64,000 nt of DNA from an uncultured Eubacteriales bacterium (GTDB lineage: Bacteria; Bacillota; Clostridia; Oscillospirales; Acutalibacteraceae). The stretch lies in contig CAJTNL010000005.1 in assembly GCA_910577755.1 (NCBI GenBank), positions 49,752-113,751 on the forward strand, in the 5' to 3' direction. The number at the start of each line of letters is the position of its first letter. The first letter of the stretch is position 1. A program made the position numbers and the translations under genes. The notes under the pieces are model-generated. The model worked only from the letters and a program-made list of their open reading frames with translations. It did no database searches and was not told the DNA's origin. This document shows, one piece after another, positions 46,693 to 54,494 of this stretch.

Positions 46693-47832
46693 TCACCAAC
46701 AAAATAAACTTTTGAATAAAATCATGAAAACAGCCCCAAAGCCAATTTTATTTATTGGTGTTTTTGCTGTAATATCATATTCTGCCAACAGTTCTCCGTC
46801 CAGTGTATACTTCACCTTACCCAGCAGTTGTCCCTGTTCTACCGGAGCCTCTACACCCTCACTTAACTCCACCTGGCTTTGAATCGACGACTCCTTTCCT
46901 TTCGGCACCAGAACCTCTGCCTGCGTGCCACATTCTGCTTGTACCTCACTCTCTAAACCATTATATACCGGAACGGCTGCAAATTCCGGCATGGACAACG
47001 CCGTAAATGAAAAATTTGCAAACCCATAGTCCAGCAATGTAGATGCAGAAGCAAAGCGCTCATCTGTTGTAGCGCATCCCAGTACTACCGCCACCAGGCT
47101 TAATTTATCTCTTGTGGCTGTAGCACTGATGCAGCTGCCCGCCTGACTGGTAGTACCTGTTTTCAAACCTGTAATACCTTTGTAACTGCGGATAAGTTTA
47201 TTAGTATTTACTAATTGCGTTTCACCGTCTCTGAGATAATCAATCCACGTTAAAGTATAATCAAAAATCTTTTCATGCTGAATTAACGCTGCGGACATCA
47301 ATGCAACGTCATGGGCTGTCGTTAAATGACCGTCTTCATCTAAGCCGTTACAATTTTTAAATGTAGTATCGTTCATACCAAGTTGCTTGGCCCTGATATT
47401 CATTTGTTTTACAAACTCATCTTCCGTACCGTACACATGCTCTGCCAAAACCACCGCCGCATCATTTGCGCTCATAATCACCGTAGCTTTAATCAAATCA
47501 TTGACTGACATAACCTCACCTTCTTTCAGCCAAATATCTGATCCCCCCATAGAAGCCGCGTGAGCGCTTGCCGCCACCTGATCCCCCATAGAAATTTTGC
47601 CAGAGTCAATTGCCTCCATAACCAACAGTAATGTCATAACCTTAGTAATGGATGCACACGGCCGTACTTCATTTGCATTTTTCTCATATAAAATTTTACC
47701 TGTTTTCGGCTCAATCAAAATTGCGGAGGGAGCCGCTACCTCTTCATCTGAAATGGCCGATACAGGTACTGCTAATACAACTGTCAATATCATAACCATA
47801 ATCATTGCAATGCCCTTTATTTTCCCTCTCAT
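46693..47832 (-). CDS. D-Ala-D-Ala carboxypeptidase (S11), second copy
   Basis: From the ATG at 47832 (GGAGGTG nine bases upstream) 379 residues: a signal peptide (MIMVMILTVVLAVPVSAI), motifs SITK, SAN and KTG (GLKTGT), a C-terminal beta domain, and a hydrophobic tail (GAVFMILFKSLFCW) that may anchor it. The SGN motif reads SAN, a usual variant. A sigma-E-like motif lies upstream; DacB and DacF in Bacillus are sporulation-specific peptidases that form spore cortex, so a sporulation role is plausible. Confidence 0.92.
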   Translation of the reverse strand: MRGKIKGIAMIMVMILTVVLAVPVSAISDEEVAAPSAILIEPKTGKILYEKNANEVRPCASITKVMTLLLVMEAIDSGKISMGDQVAASAHAASMGGSDIWLKEGEVMSVNDLIKATVIMSANDAAVVLAEHVYGTEDEFVKQMNIRAKQLGMNDTTFKNCNGLDEDGHLTTAHDVALMSAALIQHEKIFDYTLTWIDYLRDGETQLVNTNKLIRSYKGITGLKTGTTSQAGSCISATATRDKLSLVAVVLGCATTDERFASASTLLDYGFANFSFTALSMPEFAAVPVYNGLESEVQAECGTQAEVLVPKGKESSIQSQVELSEGVEAPVEQGQLLGKVKYTLDGELLAEYDITAKTPINKIGFGAVFMILFKSLFCW

Positions 47833-47866
47833 TGAATACTGCACCTCCAAATTTTCACCTATGCCA

Positions 47867-47896
47867 ATGGATATGCACAGTGAATACTAAATATGA
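47867..47896 (-). promoter_or_regulatory. Sigma-E-like promoter candidate for the second carboxypeptidase gene
   Basis: TCATATT, 14 bases, CATATCCAT on the minus strand, 35 bases before the ATG. The -35 part matches the Bacillus sigma-E element KMATATT fully; the -10 partly. Confidence 0.45.
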
Positions 47897-47925
47897 ACAA
47901 CCCTTACAAGCCTTGCATAACAGGT

Positions 47926-47963
47926 AAAAACAAAAACTTCCGGACAAATTACAGTCCGGAAGT
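47926..47963 (-). terminator. Terminator after hisF
   Basis: A ten-base stem ACTTCCGGAC/GTCCGGAAGT with T-rich sequence on the minus strand, eight bases after the hisF stop. Confidence 0.88.
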
Positions 47964-47971
47964 AAAAATAT

Positions 47972-48733
47972 TTATACGGTTCGCACAGGAATTTGTTTAC
48001 TTTGTAAATAGGTCTTCAACTGAGGAACGGTAATCTCTCCAAAATGAAATAATGACGCTGCCAAAACCGCATCTGCCTCTCCTGATTCAAAAGCATCATA
48101 AAAGTGCTCCATTGTTCCTGCCCCGCCAGAAGCGATCACTGGAATTTGTACCCTACAGGAAACAGCTCTTGTTAATTCTAAATCGTAGCCTGCTTTTTGA
48201 CCGTCACAGTCCATACTGGTCAACAAAATTTCTCCTGCACCCAGCTTAGCAGCTTCTATAGCCCATGCTACAGCATCTTTTCCCGTGTCATCGCGACCTC
48301 CGTTAATCACAACAGTCCAGCCTCCCTCTTTTCTCCGCTTGGCATCAATGGCGCATACTACGCATTGACTACCAAACTGCTCTGCTGCCTGACGTATCAA
48401 ATCAGGGTTCTTCCACGCCGCCGTATTCAGCGATATTTTGTCCGCACCGGCACGCAGCAGAGTTTGAATATCTGCAACAGTACGTATACCACCCCCTACG
48501 GTAAAGGGAATAAAAATATGCTTTGCCACTTCCTGCACAATATGTACAATCGTTCCCCTGCCCTCAGCTGATGCTGTAATATCCAGCAATACCAATTCAT
48601 CGGCACCCTGTTTATCATAGGCAATTGCCGCCTCTACCGGATCCCCGGCATCCCGTAAATTCACAAAACTTGTACCTTTTACCACTCTGCCGTTATTCAC
48701 ATCTAAACATGGAATAATTCGTTTTGCGTGCAC
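47972..48733 (-). CDS. hisF: Imidazole glycerol phosphate synthase cyclase subunit
   Basis: 253 residues, TIM barrel with the start AKRIIPCLDVNNGRVVKG, and both catalytic aspartates in context (CLDV and TSMDCDG). With HisH it closes the imidazole ring in histidine synthesis. The start is GTG at 48733 after AAGAGGTG. It lies 21 bases after hisH. No other his gene is present in this window. Confidence 0.96.
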   Translation of the reverse strand: MHAKRIIPCLDVNNGRVVKGTSFVNLRDAGDPVEAAIAYDKQGADELVLLDITASAEGRGTIVHIVQEVAKHIFIPFTVGGGIRTVADIQTLLRAGADKISLNTAAWKNPDLIRQAAEQFGSQCVVCAIDAKRRKEGGWTVVINGGRDDTGKDAVAWAIEAAKLGAGEILLTSMDCDGQKAGYDLELTRAVSCRVQIPVIASGGAGTMEHFYDAFESGEADAVLAASLFHFGEITVPQLKTYLQSKQIPVRTV

Positions 48734-48754
48734 TTATAAACACCTCTTTCTTAA

Positions 48755-49363
48755 CTATATTAACGATACAAAATTTTTGAGTATTTCAATCCCTCTCATA
48801 CCGCTTTTTTCCGGATGAAACTGTACCGCATAAATATTATCTTTTTGTACCGCAACATCCAATTCTATGCCATAGGTCGTGGTAGCAGATACAATGTCCC
48901 GATCTTCCGCTTTTAAATAATAAGAATGTACAAAATACACATATGATTCTGGTTCAATATTGCGAAATAAACCATCTGTTTGTTTAATATTCAGCGAATT
49001 CCAGCCAATATGCGGCACCTTTAAATCCCAACCGCTTGGAATCATTTCAATTTTACCTTTAAAAACCCCTAAGCCTTTGACTCCAGGGCTTTCTGAGCTT
49101 TCTTCAAACAGCATTTGCAGACCTAAACAAATACCTAAAAACGGTTTGCCGCTTTTGATAAAATCTAAAACCGGTTTTATCAATTTTGACCGATGTAAAC
49201 AATCCATTGCATGACCAAAAGAACCAACACCCGGTAAAACGGCCGCATCGGCCGCCTGTAATATTTCGGCATCATGGGTAATACAAATTTCACATCCAAT
49301 ATACTCCATAGCATTTTTTACACTGTGTAAGTTCCCTGCACCATAATCAATTAACGCAATCAT
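48755..49363 (-). CDS. hisH: Imidazole glycerol phosphate synthase glutaminase subunit
   Basis: From the ATG at 49363 203 residues; a GTG at 49381 is possible but less well placed. Class I glutaminase with Cys in GICLGLQML and His/Glu in QFHPEKSG. It feeds ammonia to HisF. A stand-alone hisH-hisF pair. Confidence 0.95.
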   Translation of the reverse strand: MIALIDYGAGNLHSVKNAMEYIGCEICITHDAEILQAADAAVLPGVGSFGHAMDCLHRSKLIKPVLDFIKSGKPFLGICLGLQMLFEESSESPGVKGLGVFKGKIEMIPSGWDLKVPHIGWNSLNIKQTDGLFRNIEPESYVYFVHSYYLKAEDRDIVSATTTYGIELDVAVQKDNIYAVQFHPEKSGMRGIEILKNFVSLI

Positions 49364-49520
49364 ACTACATATTTCCTTCACAACTAAAATATAAATATAT
49401 AAAGCTTTTATTTTTTAAACCAATATTATAAAGGTTTTGTAAAAGTCATTGCTATTTTATCATTTTTCCCCAATGATAGCAAATATATTTTTGCATGATT
49501 TTATACAAAACTGTAACAAT

Positions 49521-49548
49521 AAAATAAGCGAAAAATTTCGCTTATTTT
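49521..49548. promoter_or_regulatory. Near-perfect palindrome between hisH and the divergent small gene
   Basis: A 13-base arm AAAATAAGCGAAA with TTTCGCTTATTTT and a 2-base centre, ending 22 bases before the small plus-strand gene. It could be a terminator facing into hisH from the right or an operator; the T-rich right arm would fit termination on the plus strand. Confidence 0.4.
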
Positions 49549-49570
49549 ATAAAGCAGGGACGTGAATCTT

Positions 49571-49750
49571 ATGAAAAACAAAGTAAATGCCCAAAATATA
49601 AAACTGCAACCAGACAAATTTGACGACACAAATGGCATAACCATTCCTATTACCTATCCTGACCGACGTGCTGTTGATACACATGCAGCTATTCCCTCTG
49701 ATGAGAATGTACTGCGTGCAAAAGAATGGGTGGATCACAATATAAAATAA
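49571..49750 (+). CDS. DUF3787-like small protein, 59 residues
   Basis: MKNKVNAQNIKLQ...DRRAVDTHAAIPSDENVLRAKEWVDHN. The C-terminal IPSDENVLRAKEWVD resembles the short DUF3787 family of Clostridia, whose function is unknown. The ATG at 49571 has AGGGACGTGA upstream. Divergent from hisH, co-directional with mntP, and flanked by two large hairpins. Confidence 0.65.
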   Translation: MKNKVNAQNIKLQPDKFDDTNGITIPITYPDRRAVDTHAAIPSDENVLRAKEWVDHNIK

Positions 49751-49792
49751 AGAAACAGGAATTGCTGCAATTATACAGCAATTCCTGTTTCT
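49751..49792. terminator. Perfect hairpin between the DUF3787-like gene and mntP
   Basis: A 17-base stem AGAAACAGGAATTGCTG/CAGCAATTCCTGTTTCT with an 8-base loop directly after the stop. On the plus strand no T run follows, while the minus strand does have TTTATTTTAT, so direction is unclear; it may reduce read-through into mntP. Confidence 0.5.
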
Positions 49793-49830
49793 CCAAATAA
49801 AGCAATTACTTACAACCAAGGGGGCACATT

Positions 49831-50409
49831 ATGGATTACATATCACTGGTGGGCATCGCAATCGGTTTAGCCATGGACGCATTTGCCGTTTCAGTTACAA
49901 ACGGCACTGTTTTACAAAAAGTAACGGCAGGCACTGCATTAAAAACTGCTGCATATTTTGGCATCTTTCAAGGTATTATGCCCCTAATCGGCTGGGTCAT
50001 CGGTAAAGCTGGTCAAAATTTAATACATACAGCCGATCATTGGATTGCATTAATTCTACTATGCTATTTAGGTATAAAAATGCTTTGGGATGCACGTAAA
50101 AAAAATGAAAACTCCCATTGCAAAAAAGACAATATTGCCATTAAAACGCTACTTAGTATGGCTGTAGCAACCAGTATTGATGCTTTGGCAACCGGTGTGA
50201 TTTTACCATCAGCAATTGGTGCACAAACTTATTCACAAATGCTGTTTGCAATTTTAATAATTGCTTTGATTACATATGTACTGTGCATACTTGGTATTTT
50301 TTTAGGGCAAAAGTTTGGATGCCTGCTGCAAAATAAGTCTTGCGCTTTTGGTGGAATCATTTTAATTTCTATTGGCATTAAAACTTTTGTGGAACACATG
50401 TTTTTTTAA
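49831..50409 (+). CDS. mntP: Manganese efflux pump MntP
   Basis: 192 residues, six membrane segments, with the two conserved acidic motifs AIGLAMDAFAVS and VATSIDALATG that bind Mn2+. AAGGGGG precedes the ATG. MntP exports excess manganese. No yybP-ykoY riboswitch is recognisable in the short leader. Confidence 0.93.
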   Translation: MDYISLVGIAIGLAMDAFAVSVTNGTVLQKVTAGTALKTAAYFGIFQGIMPLIGWVIGKAGQNLIHTADHWIALILLCYLGIKMLWDARKKNENSHCKKDNIAIKTLLSMAVATSIDALATGVILPSAIGAQTYSQMLFAILIIALITYVLCILGIFLGQKFGCLLQNKSCAFGGIILISIGIKTFVEHMFF

Positions 50410-50508
50410 ACGGTTTATTACAATGCTTTTCTCATTTCATTTATACGAAACAGCAAAAGAAATTTCTTGTTGTAAAAATTTTTCTGCCATTTTTATGTTT
50501 ATATACGG

Positions 50509-51756
50509 TTAATCACACACCTCTAAACACGCTTGTGCATCTTCCAAAATCCGGCGGTCTGCGTCAAAGGTGAGTAAATCCATCGCTTTTGCATAGGGTA
50601 CCAACCAATATTCCAATACTTCGCCCGCCTGTGGAAATACACATTGATTCGTATATTTTGCCAAATAATACACTGCTCGCTTATTCACCGAAAATTTAAC
50701 CTTATAATCATATAATCGTCTAAAATTTTCCTGTACATCCACACGCAGTCCGGTTTCCTCTAAAATTTCACGATGTACTGTTTGCAACTCAGTTTCGCCA
50801 TATTCGATATGTCCTTTTGGAAAACCTATGTTTTGGGACCGGTTACGAATCAGCAAATATCTGCGCTCTTGTTTATCTTCGTTATAAATCACTGCGCCGC
50901 AAGATTTTTCATACAAACATTTATAAATTGGATACCGACCCTCTTCCGCCTTTGCCAAATTATGAGCAATTTGCGGCTCGTAAATCACAACATCACTGGG
51001 AGCAGCAACCAATTTCATAGCGCCGCTTCCTTTATATTCAATCGTAGCCGCAATCATACCGCAAAATTCTTTTGTGACCTGTTTTTCGACACCAAATACA
51101 TAAACGGTTTGCTTTTTATTTGTCCTCTGAAAATGCTCTTTATAGTAACCACGCAAGTATTGATCAGCCTTTGTTTGATTTTCATCCAATACAACCGTCA
51201 GTTCCCTACCTAATGTAAAATAATCTGCTGCTTCCATTATAATGTTTTGTATAAACCTGACCTTTCCCTGATGATATGCATTCCGATCATTGGCATATTT
51301 CTCTGCAAGATCCTTCTTTAATGTATGGTATTTTTTGAGCCTGTCCGTATTAACCGAAAGATAATCCTTAAATTGTATAAGTCGATCCCATTGTGCACTA
51401 TTTTGCAATACCACATAAATATGCGCTGTACATATCCCTGCATCCATATCTTCACAAATAAAAAACAGCTGATTATCTATATCTTTATTATATACATGAT
51501 AAATATGGTGTGCCTGTAGTTTATCTTCTATTTCTATAACGTCCTGTAACGATGATACTGCAACAGCAATATCCAAAATCGGTGTAAATTGAACCCGAAA
51601 CGAGGGATTACGAATAGCTCCGCTGCCTATTTGCTGCACATCTTTCGCAATTGAGCCAAACAGCGATTTGATATGTTGAATTTCTCTTTGGGCAATCTGA
51701 TCCCATTCTTCACTGCGCTCTATAAAAGATACAGTTCCTCGCTTTAATCCTAGCAT
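50509..51756 (-). CDS. GrpB-like nucleotidyltransferase fused to a NUDIX hydrolase
   Basis: 415 residues. The N-terminal part (about 1-170) resembles GrpB/UPF0157 proteins (SFIERSEEWDQIAQREIQ, IGSGAIRNPS, HIYVVLQNSAQWDRLIQFKD). A linker of about 100 residues follows, and the C-terminal 130 residues are a NUDIX domain with a complete Nudix box (GHIEYGETELQTVHREILEE plus TGL). NUDIX enzymes hydrolyse nucleoside diphosphates linked to other groups; GrpB proteins are nucleotidyltransferase-like. AAAGGAGGAGG precedes the ATG. The substrate is unknown. Confidence 0.85.
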   Translation of the reverse strand: MLGLKRGTVSFIERSEEWDQIAQREIQHIKSLFGSIAKDVQQIGSGAIRNPSFRVQFTPILDIAVAVSSLQDVIEIEDKLQAHHIYHVYNKDIDNQLFFICEDMDAGICTAHIYVVLQNSAQWDRLIQFKDYLSVNTDRLKKYHTLKKDLAEKYANDRNAYHQGKVRFIQNIIMEAADYFTLGRELTVVLDENQTKADQYLRGYYKEHFQRTNKKQTVYVFGVEKQVTKEFCGMIAATIEYKGSGAMKLVAAPSDVVIYEPQIAHNLAKAEEGRYPIYKCLYEKSCGAVIYNEDKQERRYLLIRNRSQNIGFPKGHIEYGETELQTVHREILEETGLRVDVQENFRRLYDYKVKFSVNKRAVYYLAKYTNQCVFPQAGEVLEYWLVPYAKAMDLLTFDADRRILEDAQACLEVCD

Positions 51757-51843
51757 AACAGCCTCCTCCTTTTTAATTTTTCTTTGTAAAAATTATATCA
51801 TTTCTATGGTCATTATGCAAGATGAAGCTTTGTTGACAAAATA

Positions 51844-51875
51844 AAAAAGTGATACTCTTAAGAGTATCACTTTTT
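51844..51875 (-). terminator. Terminator after the zinc-ribbon gene
   Basis: A self-complementary stem AAAAAGTGATACTCTT/AAGAGTATCACTTTTT with T runs on both sides, 36 bases after the stop. Confidence 0.85.
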
Positions 51876-51911
51876 ACCAACCTTAGCATCCGCTGAATAA
51901 GAAATTTATTC

Positions 51912-52187
51912 TTATTCTTCTCTCATTTTTGCAAAGCACTCGCTGCAATATACAGGACGGTCTTCACGCGGTTTAAAAGGAACCTTTGCTTCACAACCAC
52001 AGGAAGCGCATTGTGCAGTAAACATTTCGCGCTCCGGTCTTGCAGCATTTTTTCGTGCATCGCGGCATCCCTTGCATCTTTGGGGCTCGTTTACAAAGCC
52101 TTTAGAAGCATAGAATTCCTGCTCACCGGCAGTAAATTCAAATTCTGCGCCACAGTCTTTACAGATGAGAGTTTTGTCTTCGTACAT
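51912..52187 (-). CDS. Zinc-ribbon protein, 91 residues
   Basis: Four CxxC pairs: CKDC, CKGC, CASC and CSEC, forming two zinc ribbons (zf-trcl type in the N-terminus, with the typical FTAGEQEFYASKGFVNEPQR). The family is widespread in Clostridia; function unknown. GCGAGGT precedes the ATG. Confidence 0.88.
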   Translation of the reverse strand: MYEDKTLICKDCGAEFEFTAGEQEFYASKGFVNEPQRCKGCRDARKNAARPEREMFTAQCASCGCEAKVPFKPREDRPVYCSECFAKMREE

Positions 52188-52274
52188 GTAATTTACCTCG
52201 CTTTGGATAAAAGATATTTTGCCCTTAGACGGATTTGCACCGCCGCCTTTGATGGATCAACGCTCTAACTTAAG

Positions 52275-52880
52275 CTACCGGGGCATATGAGACTGCATGA
52301 TTGTAATTTTTCTACGCACACGCTGAATAGCATTATCTACAGCTTTAGTGGGAACTGCTAAGTTAGCGGCAATCTCACTGTAACTCCGACCACTCAAATA
52401 AAGAAAGAGAACCTGCTGCTCCAGCTTTGACAAACTCTGCCTGATTTTTTGATGAACCGCTTCTAAATTTTCTCTGTCTATTAACAAAGCTTCAGGATTA
52501 GTTTCCCTCCTGAGTACCTCTCTGGTACCAAATTCCAAAGCCTCTTGATCATGAAAAGATACAAATTGACTACTAGGAATATTTTTTTGACGGGTGCAGG
52601 TGCGATAAGCCGCTACCATACGGTTTTGAATACAAATACCCGCATATGTCTGAAAACAGGCTTTGCCTGCCTGATTATAGGTTTTTGCCGCTGCGAACAA
52701 ACCCAATAACCCCTCCTGACAAAGATCATCTGACTCCAATGCACAACCTCGAAACGAATATGCTTTTGCTCTGATTAAAGACAAATATCTAGAAGTCAAT
52801 TCCACAAAAGCGTCTGCATTACCTTTTTGAACAAAATCCACAAGCTGATCGTCTGTATAATCTTTTATTTGTTCCGGCAA
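52275..52880 (-). CDS. sigH: RNA polymerase sigma factor, sigma-H-like
   Basis: Sigma-70 family protein with region 2 (RAKAYSFRGCALESDDLCQE, TRQKNIPSSQFVS) and region 4 (LSKLEQQVLFLYLSGRSYSE). The match to Bacillus sigma-H (RAKARSY, EDIVQEG, TRQKHIP, YVSL, ERKVLVLYLDGRSYQEI) is close; SigH starts sporulation. The frame runs to 52922, but the TTG at 52880 has AGAGGTG seven bases upstream and a promoter (52918-52946) whose -10 covers the earlier ATGs, so the true start is probably 52880 (201 residues). Confidence 0.87.
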   Translation of the reverse strand: MPEQIKDYTDDQLVDFVQKGNADAFVELTSRYLSLIRAKAYSFRGCALESDDLCQEGLLGLFAAAKTYNQAGKACFQTYAGICIQNRMVAAYRTCTRQKNIPSSQFVSFHDQEALEFGTREVLRRETNPEALLIDRENLEAVHQKIRQSLSKLEQQVLFLYLSGRSYSEIAANLAVPTKAVDNAIQRVRRKITIMQSHMPR

Positions 52881-52917
52881 CCCAAAACACCTCTTGCAAT
52901 GACTTTTATATGTTTCC

Positions 52918-52946
52918 ATCATACTCTATTCTTGGGTTAAAGTCAA
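52918..52946 (-). promoter_or_regulatory. Promoter of sigH
   Basis: TTGACT, 17 bases, TATGAT on the minus strand. The -10 box overlaps the upstream in-frame ATG codons, which would lie before the transcript start. Confidence 0.6.
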
Positions 52947-52957
52947 TAAAATTTATG

Positions 52958-52994
52958 GAATATGATAAAAAAACATTCTTTTTTTATCATATTC
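52958..52994. promoter_or_regulatory. AT-rich perfect palindrome between dinB and sigH
   Basis: Sixteen-base arms GAATATGATAAAAAAA/TTTTTTTATCATATTC with a 5-base centre, 12 bases upstream of the sigH -35 box. It may terminate dinB (stop at 53091) or bind a regulator such as AbrB, which represses spo0H in Bacillus. Confidence 0.5.
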
Positions 52995-53090
52995 ATTGTG
53001 TGCAACGAGTAAAAAATTTACTTTATTTTACAATGATATGGTATCTAAAATACATGCAAAAATCAAGTAGCACATATCACTTGATACATT

Positions 53091-54332
53091 TTATTTTTGA
53101 AAAGGCTGGTAAGGCGTCGTATTAATTCTATCATCTATATAAGAAGTAAAGTCCTTAGTCAGCAGCGTTCCGTAAGTGACGATTCGCTTACCATATTTAT
53201 CTTTCAATTTTATAATGCCTGCCTCTAAACGTTCCTGTTCCTGCTCCTTTAATACACTTGTATAAAAAGATACCTGAGCTTTTTGCACATTTGGCAGCAA
53301 CAAAAAACCACAGACCCCCAAAGCACGTACAGAATTCTTCCACTTATAATGCTGTTTAAATAAGCGTACTGCCGCTGCATAAATATCTTTGACCCATCTG
53401 GAAGGAATCTCTAAGTTTTGCTGGTACTGCCTTGATTGAAACAAGTCATCCTTGACCATAATCCGTATCCCACATGCTACCATCTCTTCCTGATACATCC
53501 GGTGTGAGATTTTTTCTGACAAATATAGTAGTACTTTATTAACCTGCTCTTCATTTTTCAAATCTTTCGGACAAGTAATACTATTCCCAATACTTTTTGG
53601 CGGTTGACTAGCATTAGAAAATGCTACAACTGACTTGTCTCTACCATTAGCATTTTGCCAAAGTATACTGCCGTTTTTTCCTAGCATAGCATACAGATAA
53701 TTGGGATTAGAAGATGCCAGATCGCCAATTGTTACAATGCCAACACTACGTAATTTTTTTAAAGTTGCATGTCCTATGCCCAACATCCACTCTACCGGCA
53801 GCTTCCATACGATTTCCTGAAAATTATTCTCTGCAATCACCGTTGTGGCATTTGGCTTTTTTAGATCACTGGCAAGCTTTGCAAATACTTTATTAAAACT
53901 TACACCTACCGAAATCGTTAACCCTAGTTGACTGTACAGTTGATTACGAATCTTCTCTGCAATCTCATAAGGCGTTCCAAATAAACGCTGGCTCCCTGTT
54001 ACATCCAGCCAACACTCATCAATACCAAACGGCTCAATTTGATCTGTATAAGATGAATAAATTTTTTTTGCCAAATTAGAAAAATATAAATATCTGTCGT
54101 AGTGCGGCAGCGTAACCACTAAATCGGGGCACTTTTTCTGTGCACGAAACACAGGGTCACCGGTCTTGACTCCATATTGCTTTGCCAACTCATTTTTTGC
54201 TAGTACAATACCATGCCGATCCTCCTGTTTCCCACAAACCGCCACCGGATTCCCATTTAAGTGGGGATAATCTCTACATTCTACCGACGCATAGAAATTA
54301 TTCAAATCACAATGCAAAATTACGCGTCCCAT
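53091..54332 (-). CDS. dinB: Y-family DNA polymerase IV (DinB)
   Basis: From the ATG at 54332 413 residues. Conserved DLNNFYASVE with the metal-binding aspartate and DECWLDVT in the palm, plus the thumb and little-finger domains; the last part lacks a recognisable clamp-binding motif. It is a translesion polymerase. The frame goes on to 54449, but the SOS box and promoter lie within that part, so the start must be downstream. GAGAGGG precedes the ATG. Confidence 0.93.
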   Translation of the reverse strand: MGRVILHCDLNNFYASVECRDYPHLNGNPVAVCGKQEDRHGIVLAKNELAKQYGVKTGDPVFRAQKKCPDLVVTLPHYDRYLYFSNLAKKIYSSYTDQIEPFGIDECWLDVTGSQRLFGTPYEIAEKIRNQLYSQLGLTISVGVSFNKVFAKLASDLKKPNATTVIAENNFQEIVWKLPVEWMLGIGHATLKKLRSVGIVTIGDLASSNPNYLYAMLGKNGSILWQNANGRDKSVVAFSNASQPPKSIGNSITCPKDLKNEEQVNKVLLYLSEKISHRMYQEEMVACGIRIMVKDDLFQSRQYQQNLEIPSRWVKDIYAAAVRLFKQHYKWKNSVRALGVCGFLLLPNVQKAQVSFYTSVLKEQEQERLEAGIIKLKDKYGKRIVTYGTLLTKDFTSYIDDRINTTPYQPFQK

Positions 54333-54360
54333 ATTCCCTCTATCCCTCTCACTAAGAATT

Positions 54361-54374
54361 CGAACATTTGTTCT
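54361..54374 (-). promoter_or_regulatory. LexA (SOS) box of dinB
   Basis: CGAACATTTGTTCT, matching the Firmicute LexA consensus CGAACRNRYGTTYG in 12 of 14 positions. It directly follows the -10 box, an arrangement that blocks RNA polymerase. Confidence 0.8.
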
Positions 54375-54403
54375 ATTATACACCTTTTCTGTTTCCATGT
54401 AAA
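54375..54403 (-). promoter_or_regulatory. Promoter of dinB
   Basis: TTTACA, 17 bases, TATAAT on the minus strand; the -10 abuts the LexA box. Confidence 0.75.
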
Positions 54404-54430
54404 TAGCTGTGGAAAAATACCAACATTTTC

Positions 54431-54459
54431 TTGCATACAATCTTTGCAAAGCTTATAAT
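54431..54459 (+). promoter_or_regulatory. Promoter of comM
   Basis: TTGCAT, 17 bases, TATAAT, 36 bases before the comM start; divergent from dinB. Confidence 0.75.
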
Positions 54460-54494
54460 AAAGCAATATACAAATTACAAGAGGAGAATGGTAT

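Noticed and set aside
49831..49870. Manganese riboswitch before mntP
   Set aside because: The leader is only about 40 bases after the hairpin and lacks the yybP-ykoY core.
52881..52922. ATG at 52922 as start of sigH
   Set aside because: It lies within the predicted -10 box and has a weak ribosome site; the TTG at 52880 fits better.
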